64,000 nt of DNA from an uncultured Opitutales bacterium (GCA_934613645.1 CAKTTC010000010.1:15351-79350), one strand, 5' to 3'. Shown: positions 35,929-45,560, numbered from the stretch's first letter. Translations and numbers: made by a program. The notes: a model not told the origin generated them from the sequence alone.

Positions 35929-37092
35929 AGCGAGGGTGAATACTTCGGAGATGATACCGCATGCTTTGCGCATGTCGGCTTCGGTGATTGTCGGGTGGAC
36001 AAGCAACATAAGCGACGTGTCCTTGAGCGCATAGGCGTTGGGGAGGTCTTGCGCCGACTTGTGCCAGCCCGCGTCCTTGAAACATTTTTCCTCCGAGATG
36101 TTCCAGCAAGTGCCCGAAAAACAGGGCACGCCGCGCGCGGAAATCTCCTTGGCTATCCTGTCTCTGTCCCAGCCGCTTTTGAGCATTTCGGGCTTTACAA
36201 AACAGTAGTATTTGTAGAAGGCGTGGACGATTCCTTCGGGGACTTCCGTCAGCCTTATGCACGGGAATTTTGCGAGAGTTTCGGAATAAATCGCGGCGTT
36301 GCGGTTGCGGATTGCCGTCCATTCGGGCAGCTTCTTATACCAGCGAATGCCGAGTGCCGCCTGCATTTCGGTCATGCGCCAGTTTGTGCCGAAACTTTCA
36401 ATGAGCCAGCGGAAACCGTCGGGGTGCTTTCTGTTGAAAACGGCGTCGTAGCTTTTGCCGTGGTCTTTGTATTCCCACATTTTAAGCCACAATTCGGAGT
36501 TGTTTGTTGTGACCGCGCCGCCTTCGCCGCCGGTTGTTATGATTTTGTCCTGACAGTAGCTCCACGCGCCGACGTCGCCGATTGTGCCCACGGGACGCCC
36601 CTTGTATACCGCGCCGTGCGCCTGCGCGCAGTCTTCTATTACGAAAAGATTGTGGCGTTTTGCAATGTCCAAAACGGCGTCCATATCGCAGGGGAAGCCC
36701 GCGTGGTGGACGGCAATGACGGCCTTTGTTTTGGGCGTGATTGCGCGCTCAATGGCTTCGGGCGAAATGTCCTGCGAGTTTAAATCGACATCTACAACAA
36801 CGGGTTTTGCCCCGCGCATTACGACCGAACTTGCCGACGCCATAAACGTGCGGCATGTTGTTATAACCTCGTCGCCCTCCTTGATTCCCGCCGCTACCAG
36901 AGCCAATTCCAGAGCCAGCGAGCCGTTCGCTAGGGCTATTGCGTGCTTGCAGCCCAAACTTTCGCAGATTGTTTTTTCGAACTCCGCGTTTTTGTTCCCC
37001 GTCCAGCGGTTTATCTTGCCCGAGCGGAGAACCTCGGAAACGGCTTCGATATCGCCGTCGTCAAAAAAAGGCCATTTTTTAAAATTTTCCAT
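35914..37092 (-). CDS. DegT/DnrJ/EryC1-family PLP aminotransferase
   Basis: Sugar aminotransferase of the class used for amino sugars in surface polysaccharides. The 392-aa protein has NRWTGNKNAEFEKTICESLG near residue 25 and the PLP-aspartate block VIEDCAQAHGAVYKG near 160. The Schiff-base lysine is probably in WSYCQDKIITTGGEGG near 185. Start at ATG 37092 (MENFKKWPFF). Its final codons TCA AAA GCG CGA TGA lie inside the end of repeat element C, so the C-terminus Ser-Lys-Ala-Arg is repeat-derived. Divergent from UDP-glucose dehydrogenase, a likely pathway partner. Confidence 0.88.
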   Translation of the reverse strand: MENFKKWPFFDDGDIEAVSEVLRSGKINRWTGNKNAEFEKTICESLGCKHAIALANGSLALELALVAAGIKEGDEVITTCRTFMASASSVVMRGAKPVVVDVDLNSQDISPEAIERAITPKTKAVIAVHHAGFPCDMDAVLDIAKRHNLFVIEDCAQAHGAVYKGRPVGTIGDVGAWSYCQDKIITTGGEGGAVTTNNSELWLKMWEYKDHGKSYDAVFNRKHPDGFRWLIESFGTNWRMTEMQAALGIRWYKKLPEWTAIRNRNAAIYSETLAKFPCIRLTEVPEGIVHAFYKYYCFVKPEMLKSGWDRDRIAKEISARGVPCFSGTCWNISEEKCFKDAGWHKSAQDLPNAYALKDTSLMLLVHPTITEADMRKACGIISEVFTLASKAR

Positions 37093-37251
37093 AGTTATGC
37101 TTCCATTGTTGCGCGATATTTTCGCCCGTTTCGGCAAAAAGTCAAGCCTAACGCGCGGGGCGGGCGGGCAAGTGGGAATCCGTTTTTTGTTGACAGTTGC
37201 GGGCGTTGCGGGCTAACTGGCCTTCGATAAAAACATTCAGATTTTTCGGAA

Positions 37252-38562
37252 ATGAACATAGCAATAGTTGGAACGGGATACGTCGGATTGGTTACCGGCG
37301 CGTGCTTTGCCGAAATCGGCGTAAACGTTTACTGCATTGATATTGACGCAAAAAAAATAGAACGTCTGCAGCGCGGAGATATTCCGATTTACGAGCCGAA
37401 CCTCGACACCCTTGTTCTCGACAACATAAAGAACGACCGCCTCCATTTTACCACAGACCTCGCCTCTGTTCTGGACGATGTGGACATAGTTTTTTCCGCC
37501 GTCGGCACGCCGCCCGACGAAGACGGCAGCGCAGACCTCACCTACGTTTTGAACGTTGCGCGCACAATCGGCGCAAATATGAACAAATACGTGCTTGTGG
37601 TGACCAAGAGCACAGTCCCCGTGGGCACGAGCGAAAAAATCCGCGCCACAATAAACGCGGAGTTGCAAAAGCGCGGCGTTTCCATTGAATTCGACGTTGC
37701 CTCCAACCCAGAATTCCTCAAAGAGGGTTCGGCAATAGAAGACTTTTCCAAGCCCGACCGCATAATAATCGGCGTCGATAACGAGCGTTCAAAAAAGCTG
37801 ATGACCTCGCTCTACCGCCCGATTCTGCTCAACAATTTCCGCGCCATATTCATGGACATAGCCTCGGCGGAAATGGCGAAATACGCGGCAAACGCAATGC
37901 TTGCAACCAGAATTTCGTTTATGAACGACATCGCCAATTTGTGCGAAAAACTCGGCGCAGACGTCGAAATGGTGCGCGAGGGAATCGGCAGCGACTCCCG
38001 CATAGGCTCGCGTTTCCTCCGCGCGGGCTGCGGCTACGGCGGCTCGTGCTTCCCCAAAGACGTAAAGGCTCTCATAAAAACCGCCGCCGACGCGGGCTGC
38101 GAGCTCGACGTTCTCAACGCCGTCGAACGCGTAAACAATTCGCAAAAACACGTTTTGTTCAAAAAATTCAGCGACTTTTTCGGCGGCGAAGTCAGGGGGC
38201 GCAAAGTGGCTGTCTGGGGGCTTTCCTTCAAACCCGGCACCGACGACATGCGCGAGGCAACTTCCCTTGTGCTTATCGACGAACTCCTCGTCGCGGGTTG
38301 CGAAGTTTCCGCCTACGACCCCGTTGCAATGAACGAGTGCCGCCGCCGCCGCCCCCAAAGCCCGATACGCTACGCCAAAGATATTTACGACTGCTCGAAG
38401 GGCGCACAGGTAATTTTCCACGTTACCGAGTGGAAGGAATTTAGAATCCCGAACTGGAAGAAAATCAAGGCTTCTATGGCTGAAAATCCCGTCCTAATCG
38501 ACGGCAGAAATACGTTTTCGCCGTCGGAGCTTTGCGGCATAAAATATATGCGCATCGGTTAG
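37252..38562 (+). CDS. ugd: UDP-glucose/GDP-mannose 6-dehydrogenase
   Basis: Oxidises UDP-glucose twice to UDP-glucuronate for polysaccharide synthesis. The 436-aa protein starts with the NAD fold MNIAIVGTGYVGLVTGACFAE. It carries SNPEFLKEGSAIEDF near residue 148, the catalytic cysteine block GCGYGGSCFPKD near 262 and VWGLSFKPGTDDMREATS near 322. These fit UDP-glucose dehydrogenase best. The downstream gap 38563-38771 holds GC-rich sequence and a run of seven T near 38700, but no gene. Confidence 0.93.
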   Translation: MNIAIVGTGYVGLVTGACFAEIGVNVYCIDIDAKKIERLQRGDIPIYEPNLDTLVLDNIKNDRLHFTTDLASVLDDVDIVFSAVGTPPDEDGSADLTYVLNVARTIGANMNKYVLVVTKSTVPVGTSEKIRATINAELQKRGVSIEFDVASNPEFLKEGSAIEDFSKPDRIIIGVDNERSKKLMTSLYRPILLNNFRAIFMDIASAEMAKYAANAMLATRISFMNDIANLCEKLGADVEMVREGIGSDSRIGSRFLRAGCGYGGSCFPKDVKALIKTAADAGCELDVLNAVERVNNSQKHVLFKKFSDFFGGEVRGRKVAVWGLSFKPGTDDMREATSLVLIDELLVAGCEVSAYDPVAMNECRRRRPQSPIRYAKDIYDCSKGAQVIFHVTEWKEFRIPNWKKIKASMAENPVLIDGRNTFSPSELCGIKYMRIG

Positions 38563-38771
38563 GCGGCAGGCGGGCGTGCCGAGTGCGCACCCGCCTCGGT
38601 TTCCGCCGCGCTGCGGGGAATTTCGCAGCTTCCCGCAAGACCGTGTTTTGCCCGTGCGAATGCGTTCGGGGCTTTTCCTCCGCGGCGAGGGGCTTTTTTT
38701 GAGGACGTTTGCGCGTTTTGTCAAAAAAATGGTTGAAATATAGGCGCGATGTGAAATGATTGGCGGCGAGT

Positions 38772-39968
38772 ATGAGTAGTAGAATATTTTCCGCTTTTTT
38801 GCTTTTTATTTCGGGCGCACTTTTTGTGTCGGCCCAAGACATCAACATAACTGTCGAGGGCGACGCCGAACACTCAAACGTTCCCGTTTACCGCGTCGCT
38901 ATTAAGTCGGCGGACGCCGCGCTGAAAAATCTTGCAACGCGCGCGTTTTCGCTCCACGGAAGCTACATTTTAGTCCCCGAATCAAAGGCGCAGTTCGTTT
39001 TCGACTTTTCGCCCGCAGGCAACAACGCCGTGCGCGTTTCGATAAGGGGTTCGGGTTCGCTCGAGCGCGTCGTGGGCGGCTCAAACCAAGTAAACGCCCT
39101 CATGAAAGCGTGCGATTTCGCCGTGGAAAAAACGCTGCGCAAGCGCGGATTCTTCGCGGGCAAACTCGCGTTCTCGTATTCGCGCGCGGGCGGAAAAACT
39201 TCGGAAATAGCCGTTTCCGATATGGTTTTCAAGCACATCAGGGTAATCACCAAAGACAAGTCAGACTCCCTCTGGCCGCACTTTTCGCCCGACGGCTCCA
39301 AAATCGCCTACACGGGCTACTACAGGGCGGGGCTTATGGACTTGTTTCTGATTGACCTGAACACAAACACCCGCAAAACGCTCGCCGCCTACAAGGGCAG
39401 CAACTGCGGCGGGGCGTTCTCGCCCGACGGTTCGCGCATGGCGATGGTTTTGACCACTTCGGGCAACGCAGAAGTTTGGGTGGGCAATTCGCAGGGCAGG
39501 GGGCTTAGGCGCATAACGCGCACTTCGGCAACGGAAAGCTCGGCAAGCTTTTCGCCCGACGGCTCGAAACTCGTTTTCGCAAGCGATATGCGCGGGTATC
39601 CGCAAATCTACACAATGCCCGCAAACGGCGGCAGAATGCAGGTTGTAAACGCGCGCCTTAGCAAATACTGCTCAGAACCCGACTGGAACTGGACAAACCC
39701 CGAACTTATCGTCTTCACGATAGCGCAGGGCAAGGGCTTTCAGGTGGCGACATACAATTTCCTCACGCGTCAGGCGAAAGTAGTCAGCCGCGGGGCGAGC
39801 ACCTCGGGCGCAAAATGGCTCAGCGACGGCCGCCACATAGTCTGCCAGAAATCGTTCGGCAAAACGCGCCGCCTGTATGTTATAGACACCGAAACAGGCA
39901 GGCAGACGCCGCTTCATTCGGCAACGCTCGGTTCGCTTTCCGACCCCGATTTCGTATACGCAAAATAG
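38772..39968 (+). CDS. tolB: TolB-like beta-propeller periplasmic protein
   Basis: Periplasmic part of the Tol-Pal envelope system. The 398-aa protein has a signal peptide ending SAQD from the ATG at 38772 and an N-terminal TolB domain to about residue 155. Propeller blades follow, each with an SPDGS signature: LWPHFSPDGSKIAYTGY, GAFSPDGSRMAMVL and ASFSPDGSKLVFAS. TolQ, TolR and Pal are not adjacent, which is less common, so TolB is called from architecture. The thrH gene starts 9 bp after the stop. Confidence 0.85.
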   Translation: MSSRIFSAFLLFISGALFVSAQDINITVEGDAEHSNVPVYRVAIKSADAALKNLATRAFSLHGSYILVPESKAQFVFDFSPAGNNAVRVSIRGSGSLERVVGGSNQVNALMKACDFAVEKTLRKRGFFAGKLAFSYSRAGGKTSEIAVSDMVFKHIRVITKDKSDSLWPHFSPDGSKIAYTGYYRAGLMDLFLIDLNTNTRKTLAAYKGSNCGGAFSPDGSRMAMVLTTSGNAEVWVGNSQGRGLRRITRTSATESSASFSPDGSKLVFASDMRGYPQIYTMPANGGRMQVVNARLSKYCSEPDWNWTNPELIVFTIAQGKGFQVATYNFLTRQAKVVSRGASTSGAKWLSDGRHIVCQKSFGKTRRLYVIDTETGRQTPLHSATLGSLSDPDFVYAK

Positions 39969-39977
39969 CCCCGAACT

Positions 39978-40583
39978 ATGAATATTGTAACACTCGACTT
40001 GGAAGGGGTTTTGATTCCCGAAATCTGGATAGCCTTCGCGGAGGCGTCGGGTATTCCCGAGCTTCGCAGAACAACGCGCGACGAGCCCGACTACGACAAG
40101 CTTATGCGCTATCGGCTCGACATTCTCTCGAAACGCGGAATAAAGCTTGCCGACATTCAGAACGTAATTGCAGCGCTCGAGCCGCTCGAGGGCGCGCGCG
40201 AGTTCATGCAGTGGCTTATGTCGAAGACCCGCGCGGTGATTCTTTCCGACACCTTTGAGGAATTCGCCCGCCCGCTCATGGCAAAACTCGGCAACCCGAC
40301 CCTCTTCTGCCACGACCTGCAGGTAGATTCAAACGGCTTTGTTTCGGGCTATAATCTCCGCATAGCCGACCAGAAGAAAAAAACCGTAGAGGCGTTCAAG
40401 GCTCTCAATTTCAAAGTAATCTCCACGGGCGATTCCTACAACGACCTTTCCATGTTGCGCGCGGCAAACAGGGCGGTAATGTTCCGCCCCACCCAAAAGT
40501 TCGCCGCGGAAAATCCCGACTTGGAGGTTGCGCAAAATTACGCACAATTAAAAGACGCCTTTGAGCGTTTTATGGCCGAATAA
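39978..40583 (+). CDS. thrH: ThrH-type phosphoserine phosphatase / homoserine phosphotransferase
   Basis: HAD-family enzyme that removes phosphate from phosphoserine and can transfer it to homoserine. The 201-aa protein has MNIVTLDLEGVLIPEIW (HAD motif I with D-L-E), ILSDTFEEFARPL (motif II) and GDSYNDLSML (motif IV). The Glu in place of the second Asp of DxD is the ThrH hallmark. Length equals characterised ThrH. It is 18 bp before purM. Confidence 0.88.
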   Translation: MNIVTLDLEGVLIPEIWIAFAEASGIPELRRTTRDEPDYDKLMRYRLDILSKRGIKLADIQNVIAALEPLEGAREFMQWLMSKTRAVILSDTFEEFARPLMAKLGNPTLFCHDLQVDSNGFVSGYNLRIADQKKKTVEAFKALNFKVISTGDSYNDLSMLRAANRAVMFRPTQKFAAENPDLEVAQNYAQLKDAFERFMAE

Positions 40584-40601
40584 AATTTAACGGATAAAAA
40601 T

Positions 40602-41813
40602 ATGGCTAAAATGGCTAAGAAAATCGAAACGGGTCGATATGCCGCGCGCGGCGTTTCGGCGGGAAAAGAGGAAGTCCACGCGGCTGTTGACAAGCTCGAT
40701 CAGGGCGTGTTCAAGGGCGCGTTTTGCAAAATCACGAAGGATTTTCTCACGGGCGACAAAAACAAGTGCAACGTAATCCACTCCGACGGAAGCGGCACAA
40801 AGTCGATAATCGCCTACCTTCACTTCAAAGAAACCGGCGACGCCTCCGTCTTCAGGGGAATTTCGCAGGACTCAATCGTCATGAATATAGACGACCTGCT
40901 TTGCATAGGCGCGGCGGAACGCATACTCATTTCCAACACGGTAAACAGAAACGCCAAGAATTTTACGGGTGCGGCTCTTGCGCAGCTGATTTTGGGCGCG
41001 GAAGACTTCCTTGCAAAGCTCCGCAAATTGGGCGTGGGCGTATACTCGGGCGGCGGCGAAACGGCCGACGTGGGCGACCTCACGGGTGCGGTTGTAGTCG
41101 ACAGCTGCGCGGTTGCGGTTATGCAGCGCAAAAACGTAATCTCGGGCGCGGGAATCAAGGCGGGGCTTTCCATTGTGGGGCTTTCCTCGGCGGGCAGGGC
41201 TACGTATGAGGACTTCGAAAACAGCGGCATAGGCTCGAACGGGCTTACGAGCGCGCGCCACGATATGCTTTCGTCGTATTACCGCAAAAAATATCCCGAA
41301 ACGTTCGACCCCAACACCGACAAAAAATTCGTCTACTGCGGGCCGTTCAAATTGGAAGACAAGCTTGAAGGCTCTAAAATGACTGTCGGGCAGGCGTTGC
41401 TTTCGCCCACGCGCACATACGCGCCCGTGATAATGAAGATAATCAAAAAATATCCCGATTTGATAAAAGGGCTCGTGCACTGCTCGGGCGGCGGGCAGAC
41501 AAAATGCCTGCGCTTCGGAAAAGGCGTGCACTTCGTAAAGGACAACCTCCTCCCCGTTCCCCCCATTTTCAAAACCATTCAGAAGGCGAGCAAAACTACC
41601 GACAAGGAAATGTTCGAAGTCTACAATATGGGACACCGAATGGAGGTTTACTGCAAGCCCGCCGACGCCGCAAAGGTTGTGGCGGTTGCAAAGAGCTTCG
41701 GTATCGACGCCGCGGTTGTCGGCAGGACTGAGAAATCCAAACGCGCCGACGGCAAAAACCACGTTACGATAGTCCACGATTCCAAAACAATCGAATACGG
41801 GCCAAGAGATTAG
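40602..41813 (+). CDS. purM: Phosphoribosylformylglycinamidine cyclo-ligase (AIR synthase), long form
   Basis: Makes aminoimidazole ribotide in purine synthesis. The 403-aa protein is longer than the 345-aa enterobacterial form. It has [15 protein letters not shown] near residue 65, DDLLCIGA near 98, the glycine-rich [15 protein letters not shown] near 150 and [20 protein letters not shown] near 290. The long variant is known from Bacteroidota and relatives. A similar ATP-grasp-like PurM-superfamily enzyme cannot be wholly excluded. Confidence 0.82.
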   Translation: MAKMAKKIETGRYAARGVSAGKEEVHAAVDKLDQGVFKGAFCKITKDFLTGDKNKCNVIHSDGSGTKSIIAYLHFKETGDASVFRGISQDSIVMNIDDLLCIGAAERILISNTVNRNAKNFTGAALAQLILGAEDFLAKLRKLGVGVYSGGGETADVGDLTGAVVVDSCAVAVMQRKNVISGAGIKAGLSIVGLSSAGRATYEDFENSGIGSNGLTSARHDMLSSYYRKKYPETFDPNTDKKFVYCGPFKLEDKLEGSKMTVGQALLSPTRTYAPVIMKIIKKYPDLIKGLVHCSGGGQTKCLRFGKGVHFVKDNLLPVPPIFKTIQKASKTTDKEMFEVYNMGHRMEVYCKPADAAKVVAVAKSFGIDAAVVGRTEKSKRADGKNHVTIVHDSKTIEYGPRD

Positions 41814-41821
41814 GAGTATTT

Positions 41822-42919
41822 ATGCTGAAAGCAGGTATTGTAGGCTTGCCGAACGTCGGCAAGAGCACGCTGTTCAACGCGCTTACGCGCTCGCGCAAGG
41901 CGGAGGCGGCAAACTATCCGTTCTGCACGATTGAGCCGAACGTAGGCGTTGTGGAAGTTCCCGACGCCCGCTTGGCGGTTCTGGCGGACATAGCAAAAAC
42001 GCAGAAAATAGTGCCCGCCGCAGTCGAGTTTGTTGACATTGCAGGCCTTGTCGCGGGCGCGAGCAAGGGCGAGGGCTTGGGCAACAAATTCCTTGCAAAC
42101 ATCAGGGAAGTAGACGCCGTTGTAGAGGTTGTCCGCTGCTTTGACGACGACGACATTCTCCACAGCATGGGCAGCGTAGACCCCATTCGCGACATCGACG
42201 TAATAACTACGGAGCTTATCCTAAGCGATATCCAAAGCTGCGAAAAACAGCTTGAAAATAACCGCCGCAAGGCGAAGGGAATGGACAAGGACGCAATCAA
42301 GAACGTCGAGCTGCTCGAACGCGTTCTGGAACACCTCAACAAGAACAAGCCCGCCACAACGCTTGAGGTTTCGGACGAGGACGCCGACAGGCTAAAGTCC
42401 TACTTCATGCTGACTTCCAAGCCCGTAATCTACGCGTGCAACGTTTCCGAAAACGACATCGCCTCGGGCAACGACTACGTCAAAAAAGTGGCGGACTTCG
42501 CCAAAAAGGAGCACAACGCCTCAACTTGCATAATCTGCGCGCGTTTGGAGGAAGAGCTTTCTTCGCTCTCTCCCGAAGAGGCTGCGGAATACCTGAAAGA
42601 ATTGGGCGTTGAAGACAGCGGCGTGTCTGCGCTTATCCGCAACACCTACAGCCTGCTCGGGCTGGCGAGCTATTTTACGGCGGGCGAGCCCGAAGTCCGC
42701 GCGTGGACGTTCAAACGCGGAATGACCGCCCCGCAGTGTGCGGGCGTGATACATACCGACTTCGAAAAGGGCTTCATTAAAGCGGAGGTCGTTTCTTACG
42801 ATGACCTTGTAAAGGCGGGCAGCGTGGCGCACGCGCGCGAAGCGGGCAAATACAGGCTTGAGGGCAAGGAATACGTCTTCCAAGACGGCGACGTTGCTTT
42901 GTTTAGATTCAATGTTTAA
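41822..42919 (+). CDS. ychF: Redox-regulated ATPase/GTPase YchF (OLA1 type)
   Basis: Ribosome-associated P-loop ATPase. The 365-aa protein has the P-loop GIVGLPNVGKSTLFNAL, VEFVDIAGLVAGASKGEGLGN (G3), a variant G4 CNVSE instead of NKxD, which explains ATP preference, and a C-terminal TGS domain ending EYVFQDGDVALFRFNV. It overlaps the next gene (resB-like) by 8 bp. Confidence 0.97.
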   Translation: MLKAGIVGLPNVGKSTLFNALTRSRKAEAANYPFCTIEPNVGVVEVPDARLAVLADIAKTQKIVPAAVEFVDIAGLVAGASKGEGLGNKFLANIREVDAVVEVVRCFDDDDILHSMGSVDPIRDIDVITTELILSDIQSCEKQLENNRRKAKGMDKDAIKNVELLERVLEHLNKNKPATTLEVSDEDADRLKSYFMLTSKPVIYACNVSENDIASGNDYVKKVADFAKKEHNASTCIICARLEEELSSLSPEEAAEYLKELGVEDSGVSALIRNTYSLLGLASYFTAGEPEVRAWTFKRGMTAPQCAGVIHTDFEKGFIKAEVVSYDDLVKAGSVAHAREAGKYRLEGKEYVFQDGDVALFRFNV

Positions 42920-43646
42920 AAAAATTCGGGAGTCGGCGGATAATTGGCTGGCCTCGCCGCGCTTGACGGTGGGGCTGCTGTTTTATTCCGTCGTTCTCGT
43001 TTTCGTGGCAACGCTTGCGCAGCGACAGATGGGCGTTGAGCGCGCTGCCTCAGTTTTTTTTGAAAGCTTTTTCGTGTTCGAGCCTTTCGGCGTGCCTATG
43101 CTCGGCGGCGTGGCGGTCGGGGTTTTGGCGGTTGTTAACATCGTGTTCAGCTCGCTTAAATATATGTCGTTCGGCGTGGCGGGCTTCGGCTCTTCGATAA
43201 TCCACAGCGCGCTTGTTCTGCTGATTGTTTCGGGCGCGCTCCAGTATTTTATGCGCGAAGAGGGCACAATGACAGCCGCCGAGGGCGTGCCGACTTCCGC
43301 GGTTGTTATGCGCAACGGCAAAACGCGAATGCTGCCGTTTTCCGTAAAACTTCTGAAGTTTACAAAGACCGACTGGCAAGGCAGCGACATTCCCAAAAAC
43401 TTTTCAAGCGACGTGGTTTTCGTCCACAACAACACTTCCACAGAGGCGGTCGTGCAGATGAACGCGCCCGTTTCGTTCAACGGTTGGACGTTCTACCAGA
43501 CTTCCTATTCGCTCGGCGGGGTGCCGCGCAGCGTGTTCACGGTGGTGAAAAACCCCGCGCGGACGCTTCCGTGGCTGGCGTCGGGGGCGGTGTTTGCGGG
43601 AATGCTGTTCACGTTCGCGTCGAAACGCTTTACACAAAAAATATGA
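42912..43646 (+). CDS. resB: ResB-like cytochrome c biogenesis protein (short form)
   Basis: Membrane partner of CcsA in System II cytochrome c maturation. The 244-aa product has spans near residues 20, 60 and 95, a periplasmic domain with FVHNNTSTEAVVQMNAPV and NGWTFYQTSYSLGG, and a last span near 225. The GWTFYQ..Y region is the ResB signature. It is roughly half the usual ResB length, lacking part of the large periplasmic loop. The start at 42912 overlaps ychF, and ccsA overlaps its 3' end. Confidence 0.8.
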   Translation: MFKKIRESADNWLASPRLTVGLLFYSVVLVFVATLAQRQMGVERAASVFFESFFVFEPFGVPMLGGVAVGVLAVVNIVFSSLKYMSFGVAGFGSSIIHSALVLLIVSGALQYFMREEGTMTAAEGVPTSAVVMRNGKTRMLPFSVKLLKFTKTDWQGSDIPKNFSSDVVFVHNNTSTEAVVQMNAPVSFNGWTFYQTSYSLGGVPRSVFTVVKNPARTLPWLASGAVFAGMLFTFASKRFTQKI

Positions 43647-45448
43647 CTCGCGGCGAAAAATTGACAATTTTTATTTCGGCGGTGGTCGCGCTGCTGCTTG
43701 CGTTTTCGCCGTTCGCGGTTAAGTGCATATCGGGCGATTCGCTTTTCGACGGCGTCTTCGGGCGGAGCTTCGGCTCGCTCCCCGTGTCGATGGGCGGGCG
43801 CGTTATGCCGATGTCGAGCGCGGCGGCCGACGTGCTGAAGTCGTTTTCGGGCAAAAGTTCGGCGAAAATCGACGGCGCGAAAATGTCGGCTACAAAGTGG
43901 CTTTGGACGGCAAACGCGCAGCCCGAAAGGGCGGAATCCGCGCCGCTAATCAGAACCGACAACCGCGATTTGCAGAAGCTTCTCGACGCCGACGGGCGGT
44001 ATGTGAAGTATTCGGCGGTCTCGCAAAAATACGAATCGCTCGCGGAGACTGCGGCTGGGAAAGACCCGTATGCAAAATCGTGCAGGGAGACGATTGCGGC
44101 GGCGTCTTCGCTCGGAATGTCGCTGAACGCACTCGGGATAAAACACCCCGACGCGAAATCGGCAAAGGAAACGCTCGCCATTTGGCGCAAGGCTGTCGCC
44201 GACGCCGAGAGCGAATTGAGTGCCGCGGCAAAACAGAAACGCCGCCCCGACGATTCCAAACTTGTTGCGGCAAGCGCGTATTTAAATTACCTAAATTATC
44301 TGGCGAAATTCGAGCGGCAAAACAACAACGCGGTTGTCAAAACCGTTTGGGACGGCGGCGAATTCAAAACGCCCGTTCAGGCAATGCTCGACAGAAAACT
44401 TTCCGAACGCGCCTCGAAACTTTTGCAGTCATACGCCGAAACGCTCGATGCCGTGTCGGCGGGCGACCGCGTCGCGCTCGAAAAGGGATTGGCGGAAATC
44501 TCGCAAAATTTGGGCGACATTCCAGCGTTCCGCCTGCGCGCCGAAGCCCTCTTCAATGCGTTCGACCCGTTCTTCGCGGGCTTGATTCTCTACGCCTTTG
44601 CGTTCGTGTGCCTCGCACTTTCCAAAATCTGGAGCGGAAAATTGGGCTGCGCAGGTGGAGTTTTTTTGACGGCGGGCGTGGTTGTTCATCTCGCGGCAAT
44701 GGCGGCGCGCATGTATATACAGATGCGTCCGCCCGTTACGAATTTCTATTCGTCGGTCGTGTTTACGGGCGCGTTGGCGGCGGCGTTCGGGCTGTTTTTG
44801 TTCGCGAAAAAGGGCTCGTATTTGGCGGCGTTGGCGGCGGCGTTCGGCGGGTTGCTGTCGCTCGTGGTGGCGGTGAATCTGCCGTATAGCGGCGATACTA
44901 TGGCGATGATGCGCGCCGTGCTCAATTCGAATTTTTGGCTCACCGCCCATGTGACCACAATAATGATTGGCTATTGCGGGCTTTTCTTGGCAGGGTGGAC
45001 GGCGTCGCTGAGGCTTGTTTGCAACGCGTTTTCGAAAACGAATTTCGGCGCGGAGACAACGAAGACCGCCGACGGCGTGTATGTTCTGCTGTGCGTCTGC
45101 CTGCTGTTTACCTTTACGGGAACAATGCTCGGCGGAATTTGGGCAGATATGAGCTGGGGACGCTTCTGGGGCTGGGATCCGAAAGAAAACGGCGCGCTGA
45201 TGATTGTGCTTTGGACGGCGGGAGTTATCCATTGCCGTTTGCTTAAAGTTTGCAACGATAGATTTTTTCTGGCGTTGGCGGCGTTGGGAAACGTTGTCGT
45301 GGCTTGGGCGTGGTTCGGCGTGAATATGATGGGGATTGGGCTTCACTCATACGGATTTACCGAGGGCGGGTGGCTGTGGCTTATTCTTTTCATTTTTTTG
45401 CAAATAAGTGTTGCACCGTTTGCGTTTATAGTGTATAAATCCGAGTAG
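43643..45448 (+). CDS. ccsA: CcsA/ResC cytochrome c synthase subunit with large N-terminal domain
   Basis: Haem-handling subunit of System II. The 601-aa protein has one N-terminal span and a periplasmic region to about residue 310. The CcsA core follows with about eight spans, the WWD haem motif WGRFWGWDPKENGALMIVLW near 510 and the histidine in GIGLHSYGFTEGG near 570. The N-terminal addition fits fused or extended ResC forms in Bacteroidota-like bacteria. Start ATG at 43643, overlapping the resB stop by 4 bp. It is the last host protein gene before the tRNA. Confidence 0.88.
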   Translation: MTRGEKLTIFISAVVALLLAFSPFAVKCISGDSLFDGVFGRSFGSLPVSMGGRVMPMSSAAADVLKSFSGKSSAKIDGAKMSATKWLWTANAQPERAESAPLIRTDNRDLQKLLDADGRYVKYSAVSQKYESLAETAAGKDPYAKSCRETIAAASSLGMSLNALGIKHPDAKSAKETLAIWRKAVADAESELSAAAKQKRRPDDSKLVAASAYLNYLNYLAKFERQNNNAVVKTVWDGGEFKTPVQAMLDRKLSERASKLLQSYAETLDAVSAGDRVALEKGLAEISQNLGDIPAFRLRAEALFNAFDPFFAGLILYAFAFVCLALSKIWSGKLGCAGGVFLTAGVVVHLAAMAARMYIQMRPPVTNFYSSVVFTGALAAAFGLFLFAKKGSYLAALAAAFGGLLSLVVAVNLPYSGDTMAMMRAVLNSNFWLTAHVTTIMIGYCGLFLAGWTASLRLVCNAFSKTNFGAETTKTADGVYVLLCVCLLFTFTGTMLGGIWADMSWGRFWGWDPKENGALMIVLWTAGVIHCRLLKVCNDRFFLALAALGNVVVAWAWFGVNMMGIGLHSYGFTEGGWLWLILFIFLQISVAPFAFIVYKSE

Positions 45449-45478
45449 TATTATTTAAAAGTGATACTGTGTTTTGGC

Positions 45479-45554
45479 GAGGTGTAGCTTAGCCTGGTAG
45501 AGCGCTACGTTCGGGACGTAGAGGCCGGTGGTTCGAATCCACTCACCTCGACCA
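45479..45554 (+). tRNA. tRNA-Pro (anticodon CGG)
   Basis: A complete cloverleaf: acceptor CGAGGTG / CACCTCG, D-arm with AGCCTGGTAGAGC, anticodon stem CTACG / CGTAG with loop TTCGGGA (anticodon CGG, reads CCG), T-arm with GGTTCGAATCC, discriminator A and encoded CCA. Its 3' end is the likely attachment site, since a phage integrase gene follows directly. Confidence 0.97.
45523..45554 (+). other. Probable attL core of the prophage (tRNA 3' end)
   Basis: Tyrosine-recombinase phages often insert in the 3' half of tRNA genes and restore it. The T-arm and acceptor end of tRNA-Pro is the only such target here. The second copy (attR) would lie beyond the right edge and I do not see one in the window, so the exact core is unproven. 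Confidence 0.5.
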
Positions 45555-45560
45555 AAATAA

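Noticed and set aside
38563..38771. Terminator or small gene between ugd and tolB
   Set aside because: Only a weak 4-bp stem next to a T-run is visible, and no frame with a start site, so nothing is annotated.
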